From NCBI GenBank assembly GCA_021772915.1, contig JAJFLB010000063.1, forward strand, positions 47,156 to 111,155: 64,000 nt of DNA. The letters run 5' to 3'. The DNA comes from Gammaproteobacteria bacterium. Its GTDB lineage: Bacteria; Pseudomonadota; Gammaproteobacteria; Xanthomonadales; SZUA-36. Position numbers and translations under genes: made by a program. Positions 17,612-26,882 of this stretch are shown here, piece by piece. Position 1 is the stretch's first letter. Each line of letters begins with the position of its first letter. Below the pieces are notes generated by a model. The model worked only from the letters and a program-made list of their open reading frames with translations. It searched no databases and had not been told where the DNA came from.

Positions 17612-18382
17612 TCAATCAACACCTGGGAACCCGGTCACTTTGTGTGGCCGGGTTTTTTTGTGCAAGGCAGTTATTTTTCTGACGAATTCAGGAATATTTC
17701 CCGCCCGTTTGATAGGGTCATCGAATTTGCCTGATTGTGTGTATGAATCGGTGTCGAAAAGCTGTTTTTTTTACGATCTGCTTGTATGCAACAAAGCACT
17801 CGAATTTAATTTCGTGGTTGCGAATAAAACCGATCATCAAAAAGGGCTGTAACCAACAAACGAATGTTGCATAAATGCCACAAACCACATCTGCCGTAAG
17901 GTTTTGCGCTTGCGTTCACCTGCTCCACCAGCGGGTCAATTTCTTTCAAAATAGCGAACCCAGTTTTTGGGTCATCTTGGCTAACATTTCTTCTAATTGG
18001 TTCTGTGTGCCGGAATCCTCAAGTAACTGCTTGAAATGATTATTAATATTTCCATACATATTAACCCGATTGACACGGTGGACAAAACCTGTTCCAAAAG
18101 GCAAGCTCACCACATTCTCTAATTGATTTCAATAACATACCTGAGGTCAGCTGTTAAGCACCAAAAAATCGATCATTCGCCGGTTGCATCAGAAAAATCG
18201 ATTAGTTGCATAAATGCCACAAGGTGTGTCACTAGTCATATGTGCCAATAGTCATTGCACTGAGCTTTAATGAGTGATATAAAGCACCGGCTCATGCATT
18301 TGTTGTGAGCGTGGGGCGCGACGTTGAATTGTAAAGTCATACAAAAACAGTCGCAGTCAACTTAATATTGAGGAGGGACATT
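17612..18382. other. Long intergenic region before TonB receptor 1
   Basis: About 770 bases with no credible gene. It contains the terminator of the sigma operon (17628-17659) and two exact copies of the 18-mer GTTGCATAAATGCCACAA at 17866-17883 and 18205-18222, 339 bases apart. The second copy lies about 160 bases before the receptor start. Both are preceded by related AT-rich sequence including CGATCAT (17831, 18171). The region is clearly richer in A+T than the receptor gene. It probably holds the receptor's promoter and long leader; no -10/-35 pair stands out. Confidence 0.6.
17628..17659 (+). terminator. Rho-independent terminator after DUF4097 gene
   Basis: Stem AACCCGG...CCGGGTT (17628-17634 with 17648-17654), extended internally by CAC/GTG, followed by a run of seven T. 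It begins 16 bases after the stop of the sigma-factor operon. Confidence 0.85.
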
Positions 18383-21300
18383 ATGTCTCCTAATACCAAT
18401 CTAATGGAAATCAAGCAAAATGCTTTGGTCACAGCCGTAAGATACGGGCTGAGAGCGGCATTGCTAGTCAGTCTGGCGGCTACGCCGTTGACGGTGCTGG
18501 CGCAGGACGCAGATACGGATGAGGATAGTTCAGATCTGCCAACAATGATAATCGAAGAAACAGTTGTTACGGGAACGCGACTCGAGTCGAACCCGAATCT
18601 CATGGCCCCTACTCAGGTGCTGAGCGTGACCGGTGATGAAGGCTCAATCCGCGGCAATGTCCGGATGGAGGATTTCGTCAACGTTCTGCCACAGGTATTT
18701 GCCGGCCAGGCTTCCGAGGTGTCGAACGGCGCCTCAGGCACCGCGACCCTTAACCTGCGCGGTCTGGGTGCGCGGCGGACGCTGGTACTGATTGACGGCA
18801 AGCGGCTTCCATACGGCTCGTCAACCACCAGTGCTGCCAACATCGACCTCATTCCATTGCAGATGGTTGAGCGCGTGGACATCCTGACCGGTGGCGCTTC
18901 GGCGGTATACGGTTCAGACGCCATCGGCGGCGTTGCCAACTTTATCCTCAAGAATGATTTTGAAGGCGTCGAGGTCGGCTATCAGTGGGGCGAGGCATAT
19001 GCCGATAACAAGAACGACTTCTGGAGAGATGTTCTCGTGTCGGGCAGTCAGCCGGTTCCCGGCGGCAGCCACGACGGTCAAGAGGATACCTATTACGTCA
19101 TGGTGGGTGCGAATACCGCCGATGGCAGTGGCAATGTGACCCTGTTCGCTTCTTACGAGGATCGCGAGGCCATCTTGCAGAGCAATCGTATTTACTCCGG
19201 GTGTGCGCTCGGCCAGGCTACCGGATCAGGAACCAGCGGTGGTTTCGGGTGTATCGGCTCGGGTAACTTCCGACTGTTTGCCGGTTCCGGCGGGTTTTTC
19301 TTCTCGGAGGCAGACGGGACCATCGTTCCTTGGGCAGGCACTGGTGATCAGACCTTTAACTTTGGTCCGTTCAACTTCTTCCAGCGCCCCTCGGAACGTT
19401 ACACAATCTATGCGAAGAGTCATTACGAAATAAGCGATACCATGGAGGTATTTGCTGATATTTCGTACATGAACAACTTCAGCGACGCGCAGATTGCCCC
19501 GACCGCCTCCTTTGGCCTGGGCAGCTACGCCATCAACTGCGACAATCCGTTTATCCAGAATAACCCTGGCGTACCGTTGACCGACGTCTATGGCTGTAGC
19601 GCCGCCGATATTGCGGCTGGCGTGGTCAAAACCGGCGTCGGCGCATCGCACCGCAACGTCGAGGGCGGCCCGCGTAATTCGCGCAACGAGAACAGTTCGT
19701 TTCGCGTCATCGCCGGACTTCGCGGCAGCTTCGCCGATGATGTCTGGGGTTATGAAGTCTTTGCCCAGGTCTCGGAATCACGCGACCAGAGTGAGTCCAC
19801 CAACGACTTTGTCGTTGCAAATCTCAGCCAGGCGTTACTGGCGACCACCGATGCGAACGGCAATATTGTCTGCAGAAACCCGGCGGGTGGCTGTGTCCCC
19901 TACAACCCCTTCACGCGACCAGGTGGCAATACCGGCGTGACCCCGGAAGCCATCGCCTTTATCCACGGCATAGGACTCACCAACGGCTCGACCTCACAGC
20001 GGGTCTACGGTGGTAGCATTCAGGCCGACCTCGGCGAATATGGCATGCAACTGCCGACCGCCGACTACGGTCTCCGCTTCCTGGCGGGTTTAGAGACCCG
20101 CAAGGACGAACTCTCCGCACGGCCTGACGAGATCAGCCAGGTACCGGGCGGTGGTTTCACGGGCGTCGGCGGCGCAACCCTCCCGGTTGATGGTCAGGTC
20201 GAGGTGGATGAATTCTTCGCAGAATTCGAACTGCCGCTCTTATCTGATTTCCCCGGGGCCAAGGAACTCACGCTGCGCGGTCAGTACCGCTATTCGGACT
20301 ACACAAGAACGGGTAACGGCACCGAGACTGAAGCTGACACCGATACCTGGGGCTTGTCGCTGGCTTGGGCGCCTATTGACGACCTCCGTATCCGCGGCCA
20401 GTTCCAGCGCTCCGTGCGGGCACCGAATGTGATCGAGCTGTTCACCGGGCAGAACACCAACCTGCCAAACCTCAGCCCGGCGGGTACCAACGCCAACGGC
20501 GTTCAGCTGTTCGACCCCTGTTCCTCCAGTGCGCCGATCGCGTCACTCGCGGCGTGCCAGAATACCGGCGTGACCGCAGCTCAGTACGGCTCGATTTTTG
20601 ACGTGATTTCGGGACAGACCCAGTCTCTGACTGGCGGCAACCCGAATCTCTTTCCGGAGTCGGCAGATACATATACCGTTGGGTTTGTGTGGACACCGAG
20701 CCAGTTCGAAGGTCTGTCCGTCAGTGTCGACTACTTCGAGATTCTCGTCGAGGACGCCGTCCGGGCCGGAATCCCTGCGCAGACAACCCTTGACAATTGT
20801 CTTGCCACCGGGGATCCGACATTCTGTAACCTGATCAACCGTGGTGCAGGCGGCACACTGTCTTCCGGATCACCCGGTGTCGGTTTCTTGCAGACCAACG
20901 TCAACATCGCTGAGCTCGAGACCAAGGGTGTGGACGTCCAGATCCTGTACGGTTGGGACGCCGGACGCCATGGGTTTCAGGTGGACTACGCTGCGACCAT
21001 CCTCGATCAGAACGACCTTGTTCCGCTCCCTGGCGCTGCCCCAATCGTGTGTGCCGGCTTTTTCGGTAACCAATGTGGTACCCCGAGCCCTGAGTACCGG
21101 CACCGTGCGCTCCTGACCTGGGTGACACCTTGGTCAGTTGACGTAACCACGACCTGGCGCCACTTCGGCTCAACCGACAACGACAACCCGGCTGATACAG
21201 TCGAGCCGACGCTGTCTACGGTCGATTATGTCGACCTGGCTGCCACTTGGTACGCCACGGAGAACATCGACATCCGCCTCAGTGTGCTGAACGTCTTCCA

Positions 21301-21415
21301 GGAGGATCCTCCGGTCTTCTCGGGTGCCGGTCCGGCACTTGGCAACGGCAATACCTATCCGACCGTGTACGACACCGGTAGGGTCATGTTTGCTGCGGTG
21401 AAGCTCAACTTCTAA
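18383..21415 (+). CDS. TonB-dependent receptor 1
   Basis: Outer-membrane active-transport receptor of 1,010 aa. The ATG at 18383 has a strong AGGAGGG site (18371-18377); the frame is open from a TTG at 18368. A signal peptide ends near TVLAQ (about residues 30-40), then comes a TonB-box-like EETVVTGTRLE, the plug domain with LNLRGLGARRTLVLIDGKRL and VERVDILTGGASAVYGSDAIGGVANFI, and a 22-strand-type barrel ending in the aromatic MFAAVKLNF. Cys pairs occur in extracellular loops. The receptor is of the large class common in oligotrophs, linked to glycans, peptides or chelates. The halogenase-like gene downstream is a known neighbour of such receptors. G+C content appears higher than the flanking genes. 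Confidence 0.94.
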   Translation: MSPNTNLMEIKQNALVTAVRYGLRAALLVSLAATPLTVLAQDADTDEDSSDLPTMIIEETVVTGTRLESNPNLMAPTQVLSVTGDEGSIRGNVRMEDFVNVLPQVFAGQASEVSNGASGTATLNLRGLGARRTLVLIDGKRLPYGSSTTSAANIDLIPLQMVERVDILTGGASAVYGSDAIGGVANFILKNDFEGVEVGYQWGEAYADNKNDFWRDVLVSGSQPVPGGSHDGQEDTYYVMVGANTADGSGNVTLFASYEDREAILQSNRIYSGCALGQATGSGTSGGFGCIGSGNFRLFAGSGGFFFSEADGTIVPWAGTGDQTFNFGPFNFFQRPSERYTIYAKSHYEISDTMEVFADISYMNNFSDAQIAPTASFGLGSYAINCDNPFIQNNPGVPLTDVYGCSAADIAAGVVKTGVGASHRNVEGGPRNSRNENSSFRVIAGLRGSFADDVWGYEVFAQVSESRDQSESTNDFVVANLSQALLATTDANGNIVCRNPAGGCVPYNPFTRPGGNTGVTPEAIAFIHGIGLTNGSTSQRVYGGSIQADLGEYGMQLPTADYGLRFLAGLETRKDELSARPDEISQVPGGGFTGVGGATLPVDGQVEVDEFFAEFELPLLSDFPGAKELTLRGQYRYSDYTRTGNGTETEADTDTWGLSLAWAPIDDLRIRGQFQRSVRAPNVIELFTGQNTNLPNLSPAGTNANGVQLFDPCSSSAPIASLAACQNTGVTAAQYGSIFDVISGQTQSLTGGNPNLFPESADTYTVGFVWTPSQFEGLSVSVDYFEILVEDAVRAGIPAQTTLDNCLATGDPTFCNLINRGAGGTLSSGSPGVGFLQTNVNIAELETKGVDVQILYGWDAGRHGFQVDYAATILDQNDLVPLPGAAPIVCAGFFGNQCGTPSPEYRHRALLTWVTPWSVDVTTTWRHFGSTDNDNPADTVEPTLSTVDYVDLAATWYATENIDIRLSVLNVFQEDPPVFSGAGPALGNGNTYPTVYDTGRVMFAAVKLNF

Positions 21416-21487
21416 GTTGAACTGCCAGCAAACCTAGGGCTTTCGGGGCAATCCCGGAGACTGTGTAACAAGTCTGGGCCCTTTGAG

Positions 21488-21521
21488 AAAATGCCCGCAG
21501 TTCGCTGCGGGCATTTTTTTT
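21488..21521 (+). terminator. Rho-independent terminator after TonB receptor 1
   Basis: AAAATGCCCGCAG (21488-21500), loop TTCG, and CTGCGGGCATTTTTTT: a strong stem with tetraloop and T-run, about 70 bases after the receptor stop. It separates the receptor transcript from the lipoprotein and halogenase genes. Confidence 0.92.
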
Positions 21522-21666
21522 GGGTAGTTCCCTGCATTGCCGGACAGACAACGGCTCGTTTAGGCGAGAAGCACTATCAGTATTCCAATTGCGACTATCC
21601 GCGGCTGCGGGTCATCGTGTAACCTAGAGCCTGAAACCAGGTTCGCTACCGAGTTTAGGAAAAACA

Positions 21667-22053
21667 ATGATTGTACGAATTCTAGTAACCGCGATCTCAA
21701 TATTCATCGCTGCGTGTGCAACTTCAGGCTCTGAGGTACCGGCACCAGCAGTAACGGCGTCGTCAGCAACTGTTGATACCGTCGCATCAGACAATCCCTC
21801 GGTCCCACCTGCGGGTGATCCTCAGGACCTGGATACGGCCGACACGCCGCAGACTGCGAGTGTTTCGCCCGAGAACGATCCGGATGAGAAAATTTGCTCC
21901 CGGGAGAGCGAAACCGGCAGCAAGTTCACCACGAAAATATGCCGCACACGCGCCGAGATCGAGGCGAGGGCGGAGGCGGACCAGGCACTCATGAGGACAG
22001 TACGCAAGATGAAAACCGGCTCTGAATGTGCACTGACGGGAATAGGATGCTAG
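21667..22053 (+). CDS. Small putative lipoprotein, unknown function
   Basis: 128 aa. The N-terminus MIVRILVTAISIFIAAC is a lipoprotein signal with lipobox I-A-A-C, so the mature protein would be lipidated at Cys17. A Pro/Ala/Thr/Ser-rich low-complexity linker (18-75) leads to a small C-terminal module, EKICSRESETGSKFTTKICRTRAEIEARA, in which two K-I-C motifs are 17 residues apart; two more Cys are at the very C-terminus (SECALTGIGC). This K-I-C / TGS / K-I-C pattern recurs in small exported proteins of alpha- and gammaproteobacteria whose function is unknown to me. It lies between the receptor terminator and the halogenase. Confidence 0.7.
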   Translation: MIVRILVTAISIFIAACATSGSEVPAPAVTASSATVDTVASDNPSVPPAGDPQDLDTADTPQTASVSPENDPDEKICSRESETGSKFTTKICRTRAEIEARAEADQALMRTVRKMKTGSECALTGIGC

Positions 22054-22211
22054 TAGGCAATATGAAAAGCCCCTTTGCGGACTTTTTGGTGCCTGGCTCC
22101 CCGGGTCGGACTCACCTGACGCCGGGCACTGGATCTCGGTCCGGTAAGTTATGAGTTGGCTAAACGTTCCTTCTTGTTTGAATTACGGGATATGTTGATA
22201 TACTGGGCCGC

Positions 22212-23765
22212 ATGAATACGGGAAACGGAAAAATTCGTCGCATTGCTATCATCGGCGGGGGTTCGGCAGGCTGGATCACGGCGGCAGCACTCGCCAAGTC
22301 GCTCCAGGACGACTGCTCGATCACGCTGGTCGAGTCCGAACAGATCGGTACGGTGCGTGTCGGTGAGGCCACCGTACCGTTCATCAGACAGTTCAACGCC
22401 AGCCTGGAGATCGACGAGAACGAGTTACTGAAAAGCACCCAGGGAACCATCAAGCTGGGAATCCAGTTCAATGACTGGACCCGCCTGGGACACAGTTATT
22501 TTCATCCTTTCGGACAATTCGGCATGAACTTCGACAGCGTGCCGCTCGAATACTACTGGATGCAGGCGCGTCGAAAGGGCAAGGCTGCTGAGCTCGACGA
22601 ATACTGCATGGCCTCCATGGCCGCCCGCGAGAACAGGTTTCAGCAGCCATCCGCCGATGCGCGGCTCATACAGTCAACGTACGACTACGCATATCACATC
22701 GACGCGGGATTGTATGCAAAATTCCTGCGGAGCCGGTCCGAAGATGCCGGCGTCACGCGTGTCGAAGGCCTCGTCGTGGATGTGTTGCTGGACGGCGAAA
22801 GCGGGTTCATAGAAAGTGTCCGCCTGGAGGACGGCCGGGAGATCAGCGCAGATTTGTTCGTGGATTGCTCCGGAATTCGGGGCTTGTTGATTGAGGGCGC
22901 ATTGAAAGCCGGTTACGAAGACTGGAACCATTGGCTGCCCTGCGATCGGGCGGTGGCCATACCCTGCGCGCACGGTGGGGAATTTACGCCGTATACGCAG
23001 TCAACCGCCCTTGAGGCAGGGTGGCAATGGCGAATACCACTGCAACACCGTATCGGCAATGGTCATGTCTACTGCAGCCGGCATGTCAGCGATGATGAGA
23101 CCACTGCAAGACTACTGGGTAATCTCGATGGCAAACCGTTGGGGGATCCGTTTTTGCTACGGTACAGCACCGGTTGCCGGAAACAATTCTGGCACAAGAA
23201 CTGCGTTGCCATCGGTCTGTCCGCGGGTTTCCTGGAACCGCTTGAGTCCACGTCCCTGCACCTGATTCAGACAAGTGTCGGCAGGCTGTTGGCGATGTTT
23301 CCGGACCGGGACTTCAGCCAGTTCAATATCGATGAATACAACAGCATGACACGCACGGAATACGAGTGGGTCCGTGATTTCATAATCCTGCACTATCACG
23401 CCACCGAGCGTGATGACACGGACTTTTGGCGTGAGTGCGCCAACATGTCGATTCCCGACGAATTGAGATACCGAATGGATAGGTTCATGGCCTTGGGACA
23501 CGTAGGATCCACCGCCGGAATGGAGCTGTTCAGTAAGACAAGTTGGCTGGCAGTCATGGTCGGCCAGATGGGTTTGCCGGATAATGACGCTCCGATCATT
23601 GAACATCGCACAGCGGTCGATGCGGAAAACTTCCTGGCTGAATTACGGTCCCTAACCAAGGAGGCCGCACGCGGCATGCGCACACACCGGAGATACATTC
23701 AGCGAAATTGCCGGGCGGAATCCACAATGGAAGGCTCGTCCGGATCTTTAAGCGGCCCAATTTGA
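22212..23765 (+). CDS. Flavin-dependent tryptophan-halogenase family protein
   Basis: FADH2-dependent halogenase-like enzyme of 517 aa, matching the usual 500-540. It has the FAD motif IIGGGSAGWITAAALA (residues 13-28), the catalytic Lys in GTIKLGIQF (Lys81, equivalent to PrnA Lys79), the halogenase signature WQWRIP (271-276), and GFLEPLESTSLHLIQ (339-353) with the active-site Glu. All key residues are intact, so it is probably active. Many family members beside TonB-dependent receptors have no proven tryptophan substrate and may act on indoles or aromatic groups of receptor ligands. No flavin reductase partner is encoded nearby. Substrate assignment is therefore open. Confidence 0.9.
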   Translation: MNTGNGKIRRIAIIGGGSAGWITAAALAKSLQDDCSITLVESEQIGTVRVGEATVPFIRQFNASLEIDENELLKSTQGTIKLGIQFNDWTRLGHSYFHPFGQFGMNFDSVPLEYYWMQARRKGKAAELDEYCMASMAARENRFQQPSADARLIQSTYDYAYHIDAGLYAKFLRSRSEDAGVTRVEGLVVDVLLDGESGFIESVRLEDGREISADLFVDCSGIRGLLIEGALKAGYEDWNHWLPCDRAVAIPCAHGGEFTPYTQSTALEAGWQWRIPLQHRIGNGHVYCSRHVSDDETTARLLGNLDGKPLGDPFLLRYSTGCRKQFWHKNCVAIGLSAGFLEPLESTSLHLIQTSVGRLLAMFPDRDFSQFNIDEYNSMTRTEYEWVRDFIILHYHATERDDTDFWRECANMSIPDELRYRMDRFMALGHVGSTAGMELFSKTSWLAVMVGQMGLPDNDAPIIEHRTAVDAENFLAELRSLTKEAARGMRTHRRYIQRNCRAESTMEGSSGSLSGPI

Positions 23766-23865
23766 ATAGAGGCCAGCGGCGGCATCGAACCCGCAGCCGT
23801 GAAACAATGGCCGACATCGGTGGATCCGCGGCCGCGGCCAGGTACGCACAGGAGGAGCAGCCAGG

Positions 23866-24345
23866 ATGAAATTCCAGCGGTCAAACACCACCAAAACAGC
23901 ATTTTTGTTGACGGCACTACTGGGCCCAGGCGTAACACACATCCAACCGCTGTTGGCGGACGAGGTTATCAACGTCACGGACTTCCGGGATTGCAGGGCG
24001 GTCAAAGCCAAGACAGAACGCCTGCGGTGCTACGACACGATCGCCGATGGCGGTGTTTTCAACACACAACAAGTCAGGCAGGTGCAGCAGGAGACCTTTG
24101 GCGACAAGGAAAGGGAGGTGGACCTATCCATCGACACCTTAAATGTAACCATCAAGCGCGTTGAGAAAGATAGCAACAACAAACTGTACTTTTACACCGC
24201 AGGTGGTCAGGTCTGGAGGCAGAAAAACCGGGGACACTACCCCTCTAAAGTGCCATTCGAGGCAGAGATCAAACCCGGTATGATGGGATCTTTCTTCCTC
24301 GTCAACGAGAGCGGCCGCAGCACCCGGGTCAAGCGCGTCAAGTAG
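23866..24345 (+). CDS. Exported hypothetical protein with DCRAV...RLRCYD motif
   Basis: 159 aa with an N-terminal signal sequence ending near LLADE. The mature start NVTDFRDCRAVKAKTERLRCYDTIA (about 36-60) is a short motif seen at the N-terminus of many small periplasmic proteins of proteobacteria, with two Cys 15 residues apart that probably form a disulfide. The C-terminal half (95-159) is beta-rich (NKLYFYTAGGQVWRQ) and ends basic. The gene has a good AGGAGG site (about 23850). It follows the halogenase by 100 bases on the same strand. I do not recognise a function; binding or stability roles in the periplasm are possible. Confidence 0.75.
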   Translation: MKFQRSNTTKTAFLLTALLGPGVTHIQPLLADEVINVTDFRDCRAVKAKTERLRCYDTIADGGVFNTQQVRQVQQETFGDKEREVDLSIDTLNVTIKRVEKDSNNKLYFYTAGGQVWRQKNRGHYPSKVPFEAEIKPGMMGSFFLVNESGRSTRVKRVK

Positions 24346-24443
24346 AGCAGCGACCGGACGTCTTTCCGCAATTTGGCGTAGAACCACTATGCCTTCGAAG
24401 CGCTGCCTTGCAGCTAACAGCTTGTGTACTCGCTGATCTAACG

Positions 24444-26606
24444 TTATAAGGGTGACAGTACACGGGTGACGCCTGTTTGATCATCATCAAATTCAGCTTC
24501 GGCCGGCGGCCAGTCACAACTGGCTCCCCTGATACTCGTTAACCGGGTAACCTCAACCAGTCCTGACTCCCATCCGCCAATCCGGGAAAAGTAAACAATT
24601 CTACCATTGTCGCAATCAAAGAATTCAAATGTCATCGAACCCCAATCCTGAATAACTACATCGGCCAGATCAAAATTCGAGCCAAATTCCGTGCCGGTCA
24701 CGTACAGCAGTTGTTCAACGATCACACGTGTGCCGTTGATACGGCCTAATCCGCTCAACCGGGCCGCGGTACCGTCAGGGTTATAGGTAAACCATTGAAC
24801 TGCGACCCGTCCCCCACCCAGGTATTCCATTAACCAGCCTTCTCCAGAGCGGGTCGGTTGAAAGAAAGCGCCACTTGCGGCCTCGCTCGCCAGCGTGGGA
24901 TCGATACTGTCCGACGACTCTTCGCCTTCGGCCCCCGGTGACAGACATATGTGGCCATGGATGACTGTCAAGCGTTGCATCGGCAGGAAACCATTGCCGA
25001 ATTCGGGCGGCCCTGAATATTGAGTACCACCCACGTTGCAGTTGACGAAAACCATCTCAATACGACCCCAATCTTTAGTAATCAGGTCATGCATGTTGAA
25101 ACCCGAACCAAACACTGTCCCTTTCAAGGATTGCATGTTTTCGACCACGATATGGTCGCCTTCAAAATAACCGACACCCATCATCCATGCCTGTAGGTCA
25201 GTTTCGGTTGGGTTTGGCGGGAAGGTAAACCACACCAACACCACACGGCCATCACCCAGGACCTGGATGATGTAACCCTCGCCACTGCGGTTCGGATCGA
25301 ACCAATTTCCGCTGATGCTCTGATCAATGACCATGCCCGTAGGCGGCAGAGCAGACAGATAATGACGATCGGCACGAAAAACCCGCCGGTTGAATTCAAC
25401 AGTTTCCCCACTGTCGTATTCCCAAATTACCTCGCTGTCGGGTGTGACTTCAAAAACCTGGCCGACAGGGCCATTGGTAATCAGTGTGTTTCCGTTCCGC
25501 AGGCGCTGTGCACCGGATATATTCAGGGCAAGAAAGGTCTCCGGGATTTCCGCCTGGTAAACAGGTGAAGTTTCTTCAGGCCCATAACGCCCGGACGGAT
25601 CAAGCAGGTAATGACCATCAGCGTCTATCGGCGTGATGATCTCATTAACGGTGGAAAAATTACCCCCAGGGCGTCCGATACCATTGTTGAACAGCAGGAT
25701 CCTGCCTGCACCGGGAAATAACTCAGGAATCCATTCCACATCGTGTTGATTGAACAGTTTCTGGTCACTGACTTCACCCCGTTGGTAAGTCAGGGGATTG
25801 CCCCAGCGGTATAGAAGATCCCCGCCCTTGCCGGAATGACCACCGCTCCTGGTTGCTGCCTGCTGCGTCGTGGTGCTGTGATCGATAACCCAGATCTCGT
25901 TAAAGGCATGTGCACTGATGATGATCTGATCCAGTTTCTCACTATAATTGATGGCATTGGCGTGCACCCAGTCAGAACGGACTCTACCATTCTTGTTGTA
26001 GTTTATATCGACACGTTCCGGATGGTCTGCAATCACACCAAAGTTGGAAATTGAGGTGTCGATATCCTGGACCGTGTGATCAGCCAGTCGCCACTGCCAG
26101 ACCACTTCACTGTCAGTTTTGCCAAGCGGCTTTAACTCGAATATGGTCTCGGTCCACAGGTCCTGCTGCGGCAGTGTATCCGGTGCCCGGCCAAGGGCCA
26201 GTGTCTCTTCGGGCGTTAGCCTTTCCCAGGACAAAACAAGGACATTGCCATTGGGCAAAACAGCAATATCATGATGCAGGCGATGGCGCCCCGTGGCGAG
26301 TTCAAATTCCCAAACCACGTTACCGTCCCAATCCAGGCGCTCAACCCGGCCACCGGCGCCACCACCGCCAAAGGATTCATCTGTTTGCACCTTGACGGTG
26401 CGCATCAGTTGTCCATCAGGTAGGAGGTAGGAAGAAGTTGCCGTAATACCGGTCAGATTCCAGTTGTGCACGCTCTCGCCTTCCTGGTTGATCAGGTGGG
26501 CAACTTCTTCATTTTGAGGTGCAATCAGGGTGTAAGGCTCAATCCCGGCTACTCCCTCGGTCGAAATCATCAAGAGCAACAGAATCAGGCTGATGGTCTT
26601 CAGCAT
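24444..26606 (-). CDS. Exported arylsulfotransferase-like protein with two C-terminal repeat domains
   Basis: 720 aa with a signal peptide (1-20, ending GVAG). Residues 25-420 form a beta-propeller of the arylsulfotransferase family (ASST, Arylsulfotran_2 type), with blade motifs HHDIAVLPNGNVLVLSWE, NQHDVEWIPE and AQRLRNGNTLITNGPVGQVFEV; ASST enzymes move sulfate between phenols in the periplasm via a His intermediate, here perhaps His111, His112 or His288. Two homologous domains follow, at about 431-554 and 578-697, each starting G-x-[WF]-F-x-P-x-RSGEG and including V-x-WFT and a later D-WG segment, then RLT-x-I-x-G-x2-C. Their function is unknown to me; they may bind cell wall, glycan or substrate. 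Divergent from TonB receptor 2. Confidence 0.8.
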   Translation of the reverse strand: MLKTISLILLLLMISTEGVAGIEPYTLIAPQNEEVAHLINQEGESVHNWNLTGITATSSYLLPDGQLMRTVKVQTDESFGGGGAGGRVERLDWDGNVVWEFELATGRHRLHHDIAVLPNGNVLVLSWERLTPEETLALGRAPDTLPQQDLWTETIFELKPLGKTDSEVVWQWRLADHTVQDIDTSISNFGVIADHPERVDINYNKNGRVRSDWVHANAINYSEKLDQIIISAHAFNEIWVIDHSTTTQQAATRSGGHSGKGGDLLYRWGNPLTYQRGEVSDQKLFNQHDVEWIPELFPGAGRILLFNNGIGRPGGNFSTVNEIITPIDADGHYLLDPSGRYGPEETSPVYQAEIPETFLALNISGAQRLRNGNTLITNGPVGQVFEVTPDSEVIWEYDSGETVEFNRRVFRADRHYLSALPPTGMVIDQSISGNWFDPNRSGEGYIIQVLGDGRVVLVWFTFPPNPTETDLQAWMMGVGYFEGDHIVVENMQSLKGTVFGSGFNMHDLITKDWGRIEMVFVNCNVGGTQYSGPPEFGNGFLPMQRLTVIHGHICLSPGAEGEESSDSIDPTLASEAASGAFFQPTRSGEGWLMEYLGGGRVAVQWFTYNPDGTAARLSGLGRINGTRVIVEQLLYVTGTEFGSNFDLADVVIQDWGSMTFEFFDCDNGRIVYFSRIGGWESGLVEVTRLTSIRGASCDWPPAEAEFDDDQTGVTRVLSPL

Positions 26607-26882
26607 TCGGAATATGCTCCAGAGTCTGCCAACTTATCAGAAGTCATGGTTTCTCCCCTGCCCACAACAAGGGTCACAAAGGGTCAAAGTACACAATAAC
26701 AATAACTGAGTTTAAGAGACAGTTTGTTGACAAAAAGATCAACAAAACGTATCGTTGCGAAGGGTTTAGTATACGTAATATATACGCTACGCGCGCGTGC
26801 GTCCAAAGTTCATTAAGAAACTAACTAAACTAGCTCAAATTAACTCAAATTAACTCACTCAACTATTTACGGGAGAGACTAG

